The translations under genes and the position numbers were made by a program. Source: Scatosoma sp045128175 (lineage in GTDB: Bacteria > Bacillota > Clostridia > Christensenellales > Borkfalkiaceae). Taken from it: a stretch of DNA of 7,928 nt. Below the pieces are notes generated by a model. The model ran no database searches. It saw nothing but the letters and a program-made list of their open reading frames with translations, and was not told the origin of the DNA. The DNA is taken from the NCBI GenBank assembly GCA_045128175.1, contig JBGVRF010000064.1:1-7928 (forward strand), written 5' to 3'. Shown here one piece after another: positions 1-6,981 of this stretch. Numbering within the stretch: the first letter of the stretch is position 1; every line of letters starts with the position of its first letter.

Positions 1-292
1 TCAACCGCATACGTTTTCCCGTACGCGTTTGTTGATGCAGGAATTCATAGATGTTTTGCGTCCGATAAAAAATCTGATGATCTATAAAACTTTTCCCGCA
101 CGAGAAAAATACGACGAAGAGGGGAGCGCGAAAACGCTGGCGCAACGGGTCGGTTCCTGTCTATATTCGGAAAATATTTACGTTTTGAAAACATGGTTGA
201 AAAAGACGGTGCGGGAAGGGGACGTCGTGTTGTTTTTGGGCGCGGGTGACATCTATTATGCCGCACAGTACTTGTTGAAAGAATTAAAATAA
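1..292 (+). CDS. murC: UDP-N-acetylmuramate--L-alanine ligase, C-terminal part (partial, 5' end outside window)
   Basis: MurC is the cytoplasmic ATP-dependent ligase that adds L-alanine to UDP-N-acetylmuramic acid, the first step in building the peptidoglycan stem peptide. The reading frame is already open at base 2 and gives QPHTFSRTR at its very start, matching the MurC family motif FQPHxxSRT that opens the C-terminal Mur ligase domain. Near the end, GDVVLFLGAGDIYYAA (GAGDIYY at 239-259) matches the family's C-terminal GDVVLxxGAGDI signature. About 96 codons are visible before TAA at 290-292, consistent with the last fifth of a ~450-residue enzyme; the ATP-binding and central domains lie upstream of the window. 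A TTG/ATG at 29-37 is internal, not a start, because the conserved motif lies before it. The gene is followed by a probable terminator, so it is likely the end of a separate transcription unit from ftsK. Confidence 0.93.
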   Translation, partial: QPHTFSRTRLLMQEFIDVLRPIKNLMIYKTFPAREKYDEEGSAKTLAQRVGSCLYSENIYVLKTWLKKTVREGDVVLFLGAGDIYYAAQYLLKELK

Positions 293-305
293 AAAAAGAA
301 AAAAT

Positions 306-370
306 AAAAAAATCGTTGAAAAATGAGGAAAAGAAAAAAATATCTCATTTTCATCGATTTTTTTTCTTTT
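306..370 (+). terminator. Probable Rho-independent terminator of murC
   Basis: The upper stem is an exact 8-bp inverted repeat, AAAATGAG (320-327) with CTCATTTT (344-351), around a 16-nt loop. Allowing one bulge (A319) and one T-T mismatch, pairing continues downwards: TG with CA, GC with GC at 314-315/355-356, then an A-rich arm 306-313 with the T-rich arm 357-364. A T-tract (358-365, then 367-370) follows. The stem is long but AT-rich and the loop is large, so it is weaker than a classical terminator. The A-tract on the left arm means it could also act on the other strand. It lies 14 bp after the murC stop and ends just before the ftsK promoter. Confidence 0.6.
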
Positions 371-376
371 AAACTA

Positions 377-405
377 TTGATAAATGTAAAAAAAAATGTT
401 ATAAT
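377..405 (+). promoter_or_regulatory. Strong housekeeping-sigma promoter for the ftsK operon
   Basis: The -35 hexamer TTGATA (377-382) and perfect -10 TATAAT (400-405) are separated by an optimal 17-bp spacer. TG at 397-398 gives an extended -10 (TGTTATAAT). The region upstream is T/A-rich, like an UP element. Transcription should start around 411-413, giving a leader of only about 22 nt before the ftsK start at 434. The spacer includes an uninterrupted run of nine A (388-396). Confidence 0.88.
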
Positions 406-419
406 AATATGGTATAAAC

Positions 420-425
420 AGGAGG
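420..425 (+). promoter_or_regulatory. ftsK ribosome binding site that fixes a TTG start
   Basis: AGGAGG, a full Shine-Dalgarno core, lies 8 nt before TTG at 434-436. The same frame remains open upstream to an ATG at 323, but that ATG lies inside the terminator hairpin and upstream of the promoter, has no ribosome site, and would not be on the transcript. The TTG is therefore the supported start. Confidence 0.88.
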
Positions 426-433
426 TAATTCCT

Positions 434-3400
434 TTGAAGAATAAAGAAAAAAGAAACGATGAAGAAAAGAAAAACAAAAAGGAGTCGGAGCTTGTAACCA
501 AAGAGAGTTTAAGCGCCGCATTCGGGTTGTTTTCTTTGCTTGCGTTGCTTATACTCTGCACAAGATCTTTTATTTTCGGTGACTTAGGACAAACCGTTCA
601 CGCTTTTCTTACTGGAGTGTTCGGATATTGCGCGTTTCCGTTAACGATCGGAGCGCTGTATCTTTCCGTAACGTCTTTGATCGGGAAGCGCTTTGTCAAA
701 AACAGAAGATTGGGCCTGTTTATTGCTTGCGCTTTCGTTTGCGTGGCGTTGATCGTACATATCGCAACTACGTTTTCTTGGAATCTTAACGGTTATGTGA
801 AAGCGTGTTTCTATGCCGGTGAAAATTTCCCTGCCGCAACGGTGATGGGATGGGTAGGCGCATTGTTTGTTTTCGTAGTATCGTCGTTGATCTCGAAGGT
901 TGGCGCGTTGGTTTTATTTTCGCTACTGCTCATCTTCTTTGTTTATCTCAGCGTGATAACGCTAAGAGCGTTGGGACCGCGATCGAAAAAGACAACGGAA
1001 AAATTTGACGAAAATGTGCGGCAGGGGACGTATGAGATCCCTTATTCGCAACCTGTTCAAAGCGGACAGAACGTTTCCGCACCACAGTCTGCGCCCGTTC
1101 GACAGCAGGGATATCCGTCGCAAACAACCTATCAGAAACCTTCCTCTACGGAGTACGGTCAGGTCCGGACGCCGCAGCGTCCCGGGGTAATGTTAGGCAA
1201 CGAAGGCTCACAATCCGCAGGGGGATTTTCGGAAGCGTTTTCTCCTTTTGGAACGCCGAACAACGGATATACTCAGCCTGTCGAACAGACGTACGATAAC
1301 AACAGGGATGTGCTTTTTGGAACTTCGCCGGCTGAAAATTTCAGAAGGAATCTTATCTTTGATCCAAACGCAAAAGTAAACAAACGCTCGGCTGTAGACC
1401 CGCATGAGGAAGTCACGGAAAGCGTGTATACGCCTTCGTATTCCGAATCGTATCAAAATTCCCTCAATGAGGAGAACGCCGACGGTAGACCTGTGAAAAT
1501 ATTTACGGATAATGCGAAGGACGGTTATTTAAATATCGAAACGGCAACGGAAAATCATCAAGGCGCAGAAACACAGCCTTTTTCGAACATTCCTTATCCT
1601 GCGCCGCAATCTGTTTACGATCAGCCCGAACAGCCTGTATACGAGCAACCGTCTATTCCTCTTCCGCCATTGCAACCGATCGAAGAGGAACGTCCCGTAC
1701 CTTTGGAACCGGTTACGTATACTTCTCAGCCGGAAGCGCCGTCGACTTTCATCCCGACAGAACCCGTTTATAACGATAGAACCGATCGCGACACACCTTC
1801 CGTTTTTGAAAAACAAAATGAAATGCAAAATATTCCGGAACAGACGTCGTCGAGGAGAAACGAATATTTGGATCTGTTCTCTTCGTCCAATCCGAACGTT
1901 ATGAACAGGGACGCAGAGTCGGACTTGAGCGACGTTTCGGCGCAGGAAGAGGGGCGAGGTGCTTCCCGCGATTCCGATTGGCATCTCGATCCTCCCGTCG
2001 AAAGAGGACTTGAAAAAGAAAAATTCGAGGAAATACCTCGGCGAGACGGTTTGAACCTTTTTGATGACGAACCGCAGAAGGATCCGTATTCGTTGCAATC
2101 GGAATATGACGAAGCGGCAGGGCGAACGTCCGGGCGTAACGATGACGTATTCGCATCTTCGCGTAACTTCGCCGAAAGGAATGTCGGAGGGGACGTAATG
2201 GAATACAGAGATCGTTCCGAGGCTTCCGAGTTTGGCGGCAGAGGTATGGATACAGCGTCTGTCGTAGGATTCCAAGCATCCGATGCGCAATCCGCGCTTC
2301 CGCCCGAACCTACGCCTCCGCCCAAACCGCCGCGCGTTATAAAACCGTATGTTCGCGTTAGTTTGGACGATCTGGATTGTCGTGATATAGAGCCTACCTA
2401 CAATAGCGATGAGGTAGAAACATCGAAAGAAAACATTTTGCAAACTTTAAGCGTATTCAATATTACGGGCGCGTCTATCGCGTCGGTGACCTTTGGACCT
2501 ACGGTCACGCGGTATAACGTTGCGTTACCTTTAAACGTAAAGCCCGGCAAGGTGTTGGATCTTTCGCCTTCGATCGCTATCGGTTTGCGTTCGTCCGGTG
2601 TTAATATTTATCCTAACTATGAGGACGGCGTTGTCAGCATCGAACTTCCGAATAAAGTGCGTCAATTTGTACAGCTTGGCTGTATGCTTTCAGGGGATAC
2701 GTTTGTCAACGCCAATCCGTCGTCGCTTATGTTCGCAATGGGAAAGGACGTTGCAAACCGCAAGGTATACGGTGACATTTCCAAAATGATCCACCTGCTT
2801 GTCGCGGGTGCGTCAGGCGCCGGTAAAAGCGTATTCCTCAATTCGCTTATTATCAGTTTGATCTATAAATATTCTCCTGAAGAGTTGCGGCTTATTTTGA
2901 TCGATCCAAAGAAAACAGAGTTCGTTATTTACGATGGGCTACCGCATCTTATGATCAATGAGATTATTACGACGGTAAATAAAGCGATACAAAGCCTTGA
3001 ATGGGCGATCGCGGAAATGAACCGTCGCTACGAAGTGTTTGCCGCACGCAGTAAGAGGGAAGGTCTTCCTATTGTAAATATCGATCAATACAACGCGCGG
3101 GCAAGTAAGGAAGAGCGTCTTTCCAAGATCGTAATCATCATCGACGAGCTTGCCGATCTGATGCTTGCCGCGGGAAAGGATATTGAAGACAGGATCCAAA
3201 ACCTTGCTCAAAAAGCGCGTGCCGCCGGTATTCATTTGATCGTAGCCACTCAAAGACCATCCAAAGAAGTAATTACGGGCGTGATCAAGAGCAATCTTCC
3301 TACACGTGTTGCATTTGCCGTACCTGCGGAGGTCGACTCCCGTGTTATTCTTGACCAAACGGGCGCGCATAAGTTGTTGGGAAAAGGCGATATGCTCTAC

Positions 3401-3802
3401 GTTATGTCGGGCGTAAATACGCCGATCCGTGTGCAAAGCGCATTTATTTCCGATGAAGATTCACGACGGGTAGTTAACTTTATCAAAGCGAACAACGAAG
3501 CGTATTACGATGAAGACGTTACCGCTTTTATCAACGGTGCCAAATCGTCGGGTAGCGGCTCGGGCAACGGTAAAGAAGCAGTCGAAGAGGTTTATATCGA
3601 AGCACTCAGATACGTTATTTTAAGCGGTAGTGCATCCATCTCTTTGGTTCAAAGAAAATGTTCTACGGGTTATAATAAAGCCGGGAAAATTATCGAATGG
3701 ATGGAGGAAAAGGGCTACATTTCCGCTTTTGAAGGTGCAAAGGCGAGAAAGGTTCTTATCACGAAGGAGCAATTTGAGGAAACGTTCGGACAGCCTCTTT
3801 AA
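434..3802 (+). CDS. ftsK: FtsK/SpoIIIE-family DNA translocase with a long low-complexity linker
   Basis: FtsK/SpoIIIE proteins are membrane-anchored hexameric ATPases that pump chromosomal DNA through the closing division or sporulation septum. From the TTG start the protein is 1122 aa. A charged, Lys/Glu-rich cytoplasmic tail (1-25) precedes four or five membrane segments (about 27-46, 57-83, 93-113, 135-154, 156-177). A hydrophilic linker follows (about 178-637), rich in Pro, Gln, Glu, Ser and Tyr and ending in PPEPTPPPKPP. The alpha domain starts near 638 (PYVRVSLDDLD). The RecA-like motor has Walker A GASGAGKS (792-799, Lys798), Walker B IIIDELADL (Asp904, Glu905) and the family strings ARAAGIHLIVATQRPS and LLGKGDMLYV. 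The C-terminal gamma winged helix (about 1051-1118, including YNKAGKIIEWMEEKGYIS) reads DNA polarity motifs. SpoIIIE is about 790 aa, so the extra length is mostly linker. Sequence alone does not decide between a division role (FtsK) and a sporulation role (SpoIIIE). It is the first gene of the operon, 64 bp before rimO. Confidence 0.96.
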   Translation: MKNKEKRNDEEKKNKKESELVTKESLSAAFGLFSLLALLILCTRSFIFGDLGQTVHAFLTGVFGYCAFPLTIGALYLSVTSLIGKRFVKNRRLGLFIACAFVCVALIVHIATTFSWNLNGYVKACFYAGENFPAATVMGWVGALFVFVVSSLISKVGALVLFSLLLIFFVYLSVITLRALGPRSKKTTEKFDENVRQGTYEIPYSQPVQSGQNVSAPQSAPVRQQGYPSQTTYQKPSSTEYGQVRTPQRPGVMLGNEGSQSAGGFSEAFSPFGTPNNGYTQPVEQTYDNNRDVLFGTSPAENFRRNLIFDPNAKVNKRSAVDPHEEVTESVYTPSYSESYQNSLNEENADGRPVKIFTDNAKDGYLNIETATENHQGAETQPFSNIPYPAPQSVYDQPEQPVYEQPSIPLPPLQPIEEERPVPLEPVTYTSQPEAPSTFIPTEPVYNDRTDRDTPSVFEKQNEMQNIPEQTSSRRNEYLDLFSSSNPNVMNRDAESDLSDVSAQEEGRGASRDSDWHLDPPVERGLEKEKFEEIPRRDGLNLFDDEPQKDPYSLQSEYDEAAGRTSGRNDDVFASSRNFAERNVGGDVMEYRDRSEASEFGGRGMDTASVVGFQASDAQSALPPEPTPPPKPPRVIKPYVRVSLDDLDCRDIEPTYNSDEVETSKENILQTLSVFNITGASIASVTFGPTVTRYNVALPLNVKPGKVLDLSPSIAIGLRSSGVNIYPNYEDGVVSIELPNKVRQFVQLGCMLSGDTFVNANPSSLMFAMGKDVANRKVYGDISKMIHLLVAGASGAGKSVFLNSLIISLIYKYSPEELRLILIDPKKTEFVIYDGLPHLMINEIITTVNKAIQSLEWAIAEMNRRYEVFAARSKREGLPIVNIDQYNARASKEERLSKIVIIIDELADLMLAAGKDIEDRIQNLAQKARAAGIHLIVATQRPSKEVITGVIKSNLPTRVAFAVPAEVDSRVILDQTGAHKLLGKGDMLYVMSGVNTPIRVQSAFISDEDSRRVVNFIKANNEAYYDEDVTAFINGAKSSGSGSGNGKEAVEEVYIEALRYVILSGSASISLVQRKCSTGYNKAGKIIEWMEEKGYISAFEGAKARKVLITKEQFEETFGQPL

Positions 3803-3866
3803 ACAATTAATTTAAGAATGCGGACAAGACTTTTATGGGAGTACGTACGCGAAAGGACATCGATCT

Positions 3867-5204
3867 ATGTTAAAAAACAAGACGTTCGGGATAATATCCC
3901 TCGGTTGTGATAAGAACCGTGTCGATACGGAAAAGCTTATCGGTCTTTTGAAAGAGAATGGGTGTCGGATGACGGACGATCTGTCTTCTGCGCAGATCGT
4001 CATCATTAACACTTGCGCGTTTCTGCAATCCGCGCGGTCGGAGGCAATCAACACTATTCTCGAATGTTCCGGTTATAAAAGCGGAAAATTGGAAAAAATA
4101 GTAGTAACAGGTTGTTTACCTCAAAAATTTATCGACGAATTGTTTGAACCGTTAAGAGAAGCGGACGTTTTCTTGGGAACAAACGATTATGAGAAAATTT
4201 TTGAGGCGTTGGAAAAATCGTATGAAAAAGACGAAAGACTAAATTACGTGGGGCAGGGGAAAGATTCCGATTCCTATCGTTTCGAACGTGTATTAACGAC
4301 CGACGAACACATAGCGTATCTTAAAATAGCCGACGGTTGCTTTAACCATTGTACCTATTGTCTAATTCCTAAGATAAGAGGAAAATATCGCTCGTATCCG
4401 ATGGAGAAGCTTATAAAAGAGGCGGAGGGATTAGGCGAAGTATCCGAATTGGTACTGGTTGCGCAGGATACGACCCGATACGGCGAAGATCTGTATGGGA
4501 AAAATCGTTTTGTCGAATTGTTACAGGCGTTATCCCGTTTGGAAAATATCCGTAAGATACGTTTGCTTTATTGTTATCCAGACGTGATCGACGATGCCTT
4601 GATCGAGGAACTTCGCTTGAACGATAAGATTCTTAAATATCTCGATATCCCTTTGCAACATAGTGAAAACAGGATCTTGAAGCTGATGAACCGCAAGGGA
4701 ACAAGGGAAGGTTATCTTGCTCTTTTCAAAAAATTACGAAAATTTATTCCCGATATTGCGATTCGTTCGACTTTTATTTCCGGTTTTCCAACGGAAACCG
4801 AGGAAGAGTTTGAAAATATGAAAGCCTTTTTGCAAGAGGCGCAACTGTTCAATTGTGGCTTTTTTGCGTATTCCCGCGAGCCGGATACTGGCGCGTATCG
4901 GATGAAGCCGCAGGTGCATCACGCGACGAAACAGCGCCGCGTTCGCGAGTTATATAAAACGCAGGAGAAAATTTCAGCGAAAATACTCGCATCTTTTGTC
5001 GGAAAGGAAATAGAGGTTCTTTGCGACGGGATCGATTATGAAAAGAGTTGTTTTATCGGTCGGGCGTATTTTAGTGCTCCCGAAATTGACGGTAAGGTAT
5101 ATTTTCACGCCGGAGAAGCTGCGCAAGGCGAAGTTTTTCGGGTAACCATCGATCGGGCTGACAGCTATGATTTATACGGCCATACGGAGGATTATCAAAT
5201 ATGA
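3867..5204 (+). CDS. rimO: Ribosomal protein uS12 (Asp) methylthiotransferase, radical SAM
   Basis: RimO adds a methylthio group to the beta carbon of a conserved aspartate in ribosomal protein uS12 (Asp88/89 in E. coli), using S-adenosylmethionine and two [4Fe-4S] clusters. The 445-aa length is normal. The N-terminal UPF0004 domain carries the three cluster cysteines C14 (SLGCDKNRVDTE), C50 (NTCAF) and C83 (TGCLPQ). The radical-SAM domain has CX3CX2C at C158, C162 and C165 (DGCFNHCTYCLIPKIRGKYR), followed by LVAQDTTRYGEDLYGK, IPLQHSE and FISGFPTETEEEF. A TRAM domain occupies about 380-441 and ends DLYGH, as RimO proteins do. The DTTRYGxDLYG and IPKIRGKYRS strings favour RimO over its paralogues MiaB and MtaB, which modify tRNA. 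AAGGA (3853-3857) lies 9 nt before the ATG. The 64-bp gap from ftsK has no clear terminator or promoter. The stop overlaps the pgsA start, implying translational coupling. Confidence 0.96.
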   Translation: MLKNKTFGIISLGCDKNRVDTEKLIGLLKENGCRMTDDLSSAQIVIINTCAFLQSARSEAINTILECSGYKSGKLEKIVVTGCLPQKFIDELFEPLREADVFLGTNDYEKIFEALEKSYEKDERLNYVGQGKDSDSYRFERVLTTDEHIAYLKIADGCFNHCTYCLIPKIRGKYRSYPMEKLIKEAEGLGEVSELVLVAQDTTRYGEDLYGKNRFVELLQALSRLENIRKIRLLYCYPDVIDDALIEELRLNDKILKYLDIPLQHSENRILKLMNRKGTREGYLALFKKLRKFIPDIAIRSTFISGFPTETEEEFENMKAFLQEAQLFNCGFFAYSREPDTGAYRMKPQVHHATKQRRVRELYKTQEKISAKILASFVGKEIEVLCDGIDYEKSCFIGRAYFSAPEIDGKVYFHAGEAAQGEVFRVTIDRADSYDLYGHTEDYQI

Positions 5205-5800
5205 ATTTACCCAATAAGATATCATTGACGAGAATTTTAATGATTCCGGTATTCGTTCTTACGTTTTTTTTAGAGGGAATGCTTCCTTTTAATTACGGTA
5301 TTTCGGCGATCGTGTTTGCGATTGCGGCTTGTACCGATTTTATCGACGGGCATATTGCGCGTTCACGCGGGCTTGTTACCAATTTAGGTAAGTTCCTCGA
5401 CCCGATCGCGGATAAAGTGCTTGTTTCTACGGCAATGCTTTTGCTGTTAACGATGAAAGAAAGCTTGTTCGGTATATTGGAGGGCTTAAGCGGTGTTATT
5501 TACCTTGCCGTAACCGTTTGTACGTGTATTATTATGGCAAGAGAGCTCATCATCAGCGCATTCCGCCAGATTGCCGCAGCGAACGGACTCGTGCTTGCGG
5601 CGGAAAAGTTGGGTAAATACAAAGCTACGTTCCAAGATATTGCTATTTTTGTTTTGATTTTTGCGGCAGATATCAGCGGAAAGGTCGGTGTGATCATTCT
5701 TTGGATCGGTCTTGTCTTGTTTGCTATTGCGACAGTGCTTACCATTTGGTCCGGCATTTCTTACGTTGTGAAAAACAAGCAGGTATTAAAGGACGAGTAA
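5201..5800 (+). CDS. pgsA: CDP-diacylglycerol--glycerol-3-phosphate 3-phosphatidyltransferase
   Basis: PgsA is an integral membrane enzyme that transfers the phosphatidyl group from CDP-diacylglycerol to sn-glycerol 3-phosphate, making phosphatidylglycerophosphate, the precursor of phosphatidylglycerol and cardiolipin. The 199-aa length is typical. The CDP-alcohol phosphotransferase signature D-x2-DG-x2-AR-x8-G-x3-D-x3-D is perfect: Asp46, Asp49, Gly50, Ala53, Arg54, Gly63, Asp67 and Asp71. The opening MNLPNKISLTR and the later ARELIISAFR and GKYKATFQ strings are usual for PgsA. Hydrophobic segments lie at about 8-25, 33-50, 72-86, 97-117, 145-160 and 164-188. The ATG overlaps the rimO TGA as ATGA (5201-5204), and GGAGG (5186-5190) inside rimO lies 10 nt upstream. 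Other CDP-alcohol transferases share the core motif, but position just before cinA-recA and the N-terminal sequence support PgsA. Confidence 0.95.
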   Translation: MNLPNKISLTRILMIPVFVLTFFLEGMLPFNYGISAIVFAIAACTDFIDGHIARSRGLVTNLGKFLDPIADKVLVSTAMLLLLTMKESLFGILEGLSGVIYLAVTVCTCIIMARELIISAFRQIAAANGLVLAAEKLGKYKATFQDIAIFVLIFAADISGKVGVIILWIGLVLFAIATVLTIWSGISYVVKNKQVLKDE

Positions 5801-5831
5801 GAAAGGTTTTGCCGCTGTTCGATTTGCAAAA

Positions 5832-5837
5832 GAGGAG
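5832..5837 (+). promoter_or_regulatory. cinA ribosome binding site that fixes the start at 5848
   Basis: GAGGAG lies 10 nt before ATG 5848-5850. The cinA frame stays open upstream to 5701 inside pgsA, but that extension only reads pgsA out of frame, lacks CinA similarity and has no comparable ribosome site. Confidence 0.85.
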
Positions 5838-5847
5838 TTTTACAGGC

Positions 5848-6951
5848 ATGAAAAGCGCTTGTGTCGTATTGAGAAAAAATAAAAGCGATTTTTCGGACGG
5901 ATACACCGTCGTATTAAACGCTTTTTATGCCGTCGGATATACATTCGAGGAAGTCCGCATTTTCGCGCAGGAAGATGAGTTGCTTGTTTCCAATGGTTTA
6001 TCTGCGTTGATAAAGACGTATGACGTTGTGACCTTTTTGGTAGATAAAACGTTTTTTTCAAAGGCGAAGAAGTATATGACCTCGGTTTTCGCCGAGGGAA
6101 TATATCAAGGCGGATTTAACGGTGCGGGGATATACGAGGATAAAGACAAAACTCTGTTTCTGCTTTCTTCGGACGACTCCGATACGGGCGCGGAATATGT
6201 TAAGAATACCTGTGTTCCTTATCTGAATAAAAAATATGGGATCCGATACGACAGAGCCTTTATTCGCGCGATGGGGGCAAACGAAATGCTTGTCGAACGT
6301 TTACTGAGCGAAGCGAAAGTTAACACGGGCGAGCTGATCGAATATCATCATGTCCGTCGATACGACGAAGATGTGATCGAGCTGTCATACGACGGCAAAG
6401 CCCCGAAAATGTTGGTCGACGATACGCTTCGTCTGTTTGCGGATGGATTGGGTGAAAGCGTATACGCATTTGAAAATATAAAACTGGAAGAACAGCTTGT
6501 ACGATTATTGAAGCTACGCGGAAAAAGGATCAGCGTTGCAGAGTCTTTTACTGGCGGGGGGATAGGTCGTAGGATCGTTTCCGTCTCCGGTGCCAGCGCT
6601 GTATATTTCGAGGGGTTGAATACGTATAACGAGCGTTCGAAAATGAAAAGATTGGGGGTATCGGAATACACTTTGAAAACTTTGGGGGCTGTTTCCGATC
6701 AAACTGCGTACGAGATGGCTGCTGGGCTGATCGCTTCGGGGGATTGCGACGTTTCCATTGCGACAACAGGGCTTGCGGGACCGAAATCCGATCGTTCGAT
6801 GTTGCCCGTAGGGCTTTGTTATATTGCCGTAGGGCTTCGGGAGCGTGTATTTGTTTACCGCTATCGGTTTGACGGAACAAGAGAGAATATCACCGAAACG
6901 GCGATCAATTATGCGTTGTTTTTGGCGTATATGCAATTAAAAAATCTATAA
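5848..6951 (+). CDS. cinA: CinA-family protein: degenerate N-terminal MoCF-like domain, intact NMN deamidase-type C-domain
   Basis: CinA proteins usually join an N-terminal MoCF-like domain (COG1058, linked to ADP-ribose/nucleotide pyrophosphatase activity) to a C-terminal PncC domain that deamidates nicotinamide mononucleotide in NAD salvage. Here the C-domain (about 210-367) looks functional: AESFTGGG with Ser233, then NTYNERSKMKRLGV (Tyr260, Lys265), LGAVSDQTA, and TGLAGP followed by LPVG. The middle segment also aligns with CinA: VPYLNKKYGI, then an RAFIRAMGANEMLVERLL stretch resembling the usual RxxRxxGxxExxLexxL. The N-domain (about 1-130) has lost the hallmark GxELLxG, NTN, TGGLGPTxDD and GPPxE motifs; VVTFLVDKTFF (60-70) sits where TGGLGPT belongs. 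At 367 aa the protein is about 45 residues shorter than usual (~410-415), with the loss in the N-domain. It starts 47 bp after pgsA and ends 30 bp before recA. A link to natural competence is known in streptococci; nothing here shows it. Confidence 0.9.
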   Translation: MKSACVVLRKNKSDFSDGYTVVLNAFYAVGYTFEEVRIFAQEDELLVSNGLSALIKTYDVVTFLVDKTFFSKAKKYMTSVFAEGIYQGGFNGAGIYEDKDKTLFLLSSDDSDTGAEYVKNTCVPYLNKKYGIRYDRAFIRAMGANEMLVERLLSEAKVNTGELIEYHHVRRYDEDVIELSYDGKAPKMLVDDTLRLFADGLGESVYAFENIKLEEQLVRLLKLRGKRISVAESFTGGGIGRRIVSVSGASAVYFEGLNTYNERSKMKRLGVSEYTLKTLGAVSDQTAYEMAAGLIASGDCDVSIATTGLAGPKSDRSMLPVGLCYIAVGLRERVFVYRYRFDGTRENITETAINYALFLAYMQLKNL

Positions 6952-6952
6952 T
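6922..6952 (+). promoter_or_regulatory. Candidate internal promoter for recA, overlapping the cinA stop
   Basis: A perfect TATAAT (6947-6952) contains the cinA stop codon TAA. The best -35 candidate is TTGGCG (6922-6927, 4 of 6 matches), with a long 19-bp spacer and no extended -10 TG. Initiation near 6959 would leave a leader of about 22 nt to the recA ATG, similar to the ftsK promoter arrangement. The -35 is weak, so this could be a chance match in AT-rich sequence. No Bacillota-type LexA box (GAAC-N4-GTTC) is visible nearby. Confidence 0.4.
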
Positions 6953-6981
6953 TGTAAAAAAAGAAAACAGGAGATATATAA

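Noticed and set aside
213..220. GGGAAGGG matching the E. coli KOPS consensus GGGNAGGG, close to ftsK
   Set aside because: About one such match is expected by chance in 8 kb on two strands, and the polarity motif of this organism's FtsK is unknown.
1529..2443. Long antisense open frame (about 304 codons) opposite the ftsK linker, with other shorter antisense frames at 1768-2325 and 2939-3436
   Set aside because: It lies fully opposite a frame supported by FtsK context, has Arg/Phe-rich composition typical of a shadow frame, and shows no recognisable motif or ribosome site.
3841..3848. GTACGTAC palindrome upstream of rimO, considered as an operator or hairpin
   Set aside because: It is a self-complementary 8-mer with no loop or T-tract, too short to call an operator; it appears only once among the intergenic gaps.
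3818..3910. Small open frame of about 30 codons starting at ATG 3818 in the ftsK-rimO gap and overlapping the rimO start
   Set aside because: There is no ribosome site before its ATG, the peptide is unremarkable, and the overlapping rimO start is clear.
5701..5847. Upstream extension of the cinA frame into pgsA
   Set aside because: It reads pgsA out of frame, lacks CinA similarity and has no good ribosome site, whereas ATG 5848 has GAGGAG 10 nt upstream.
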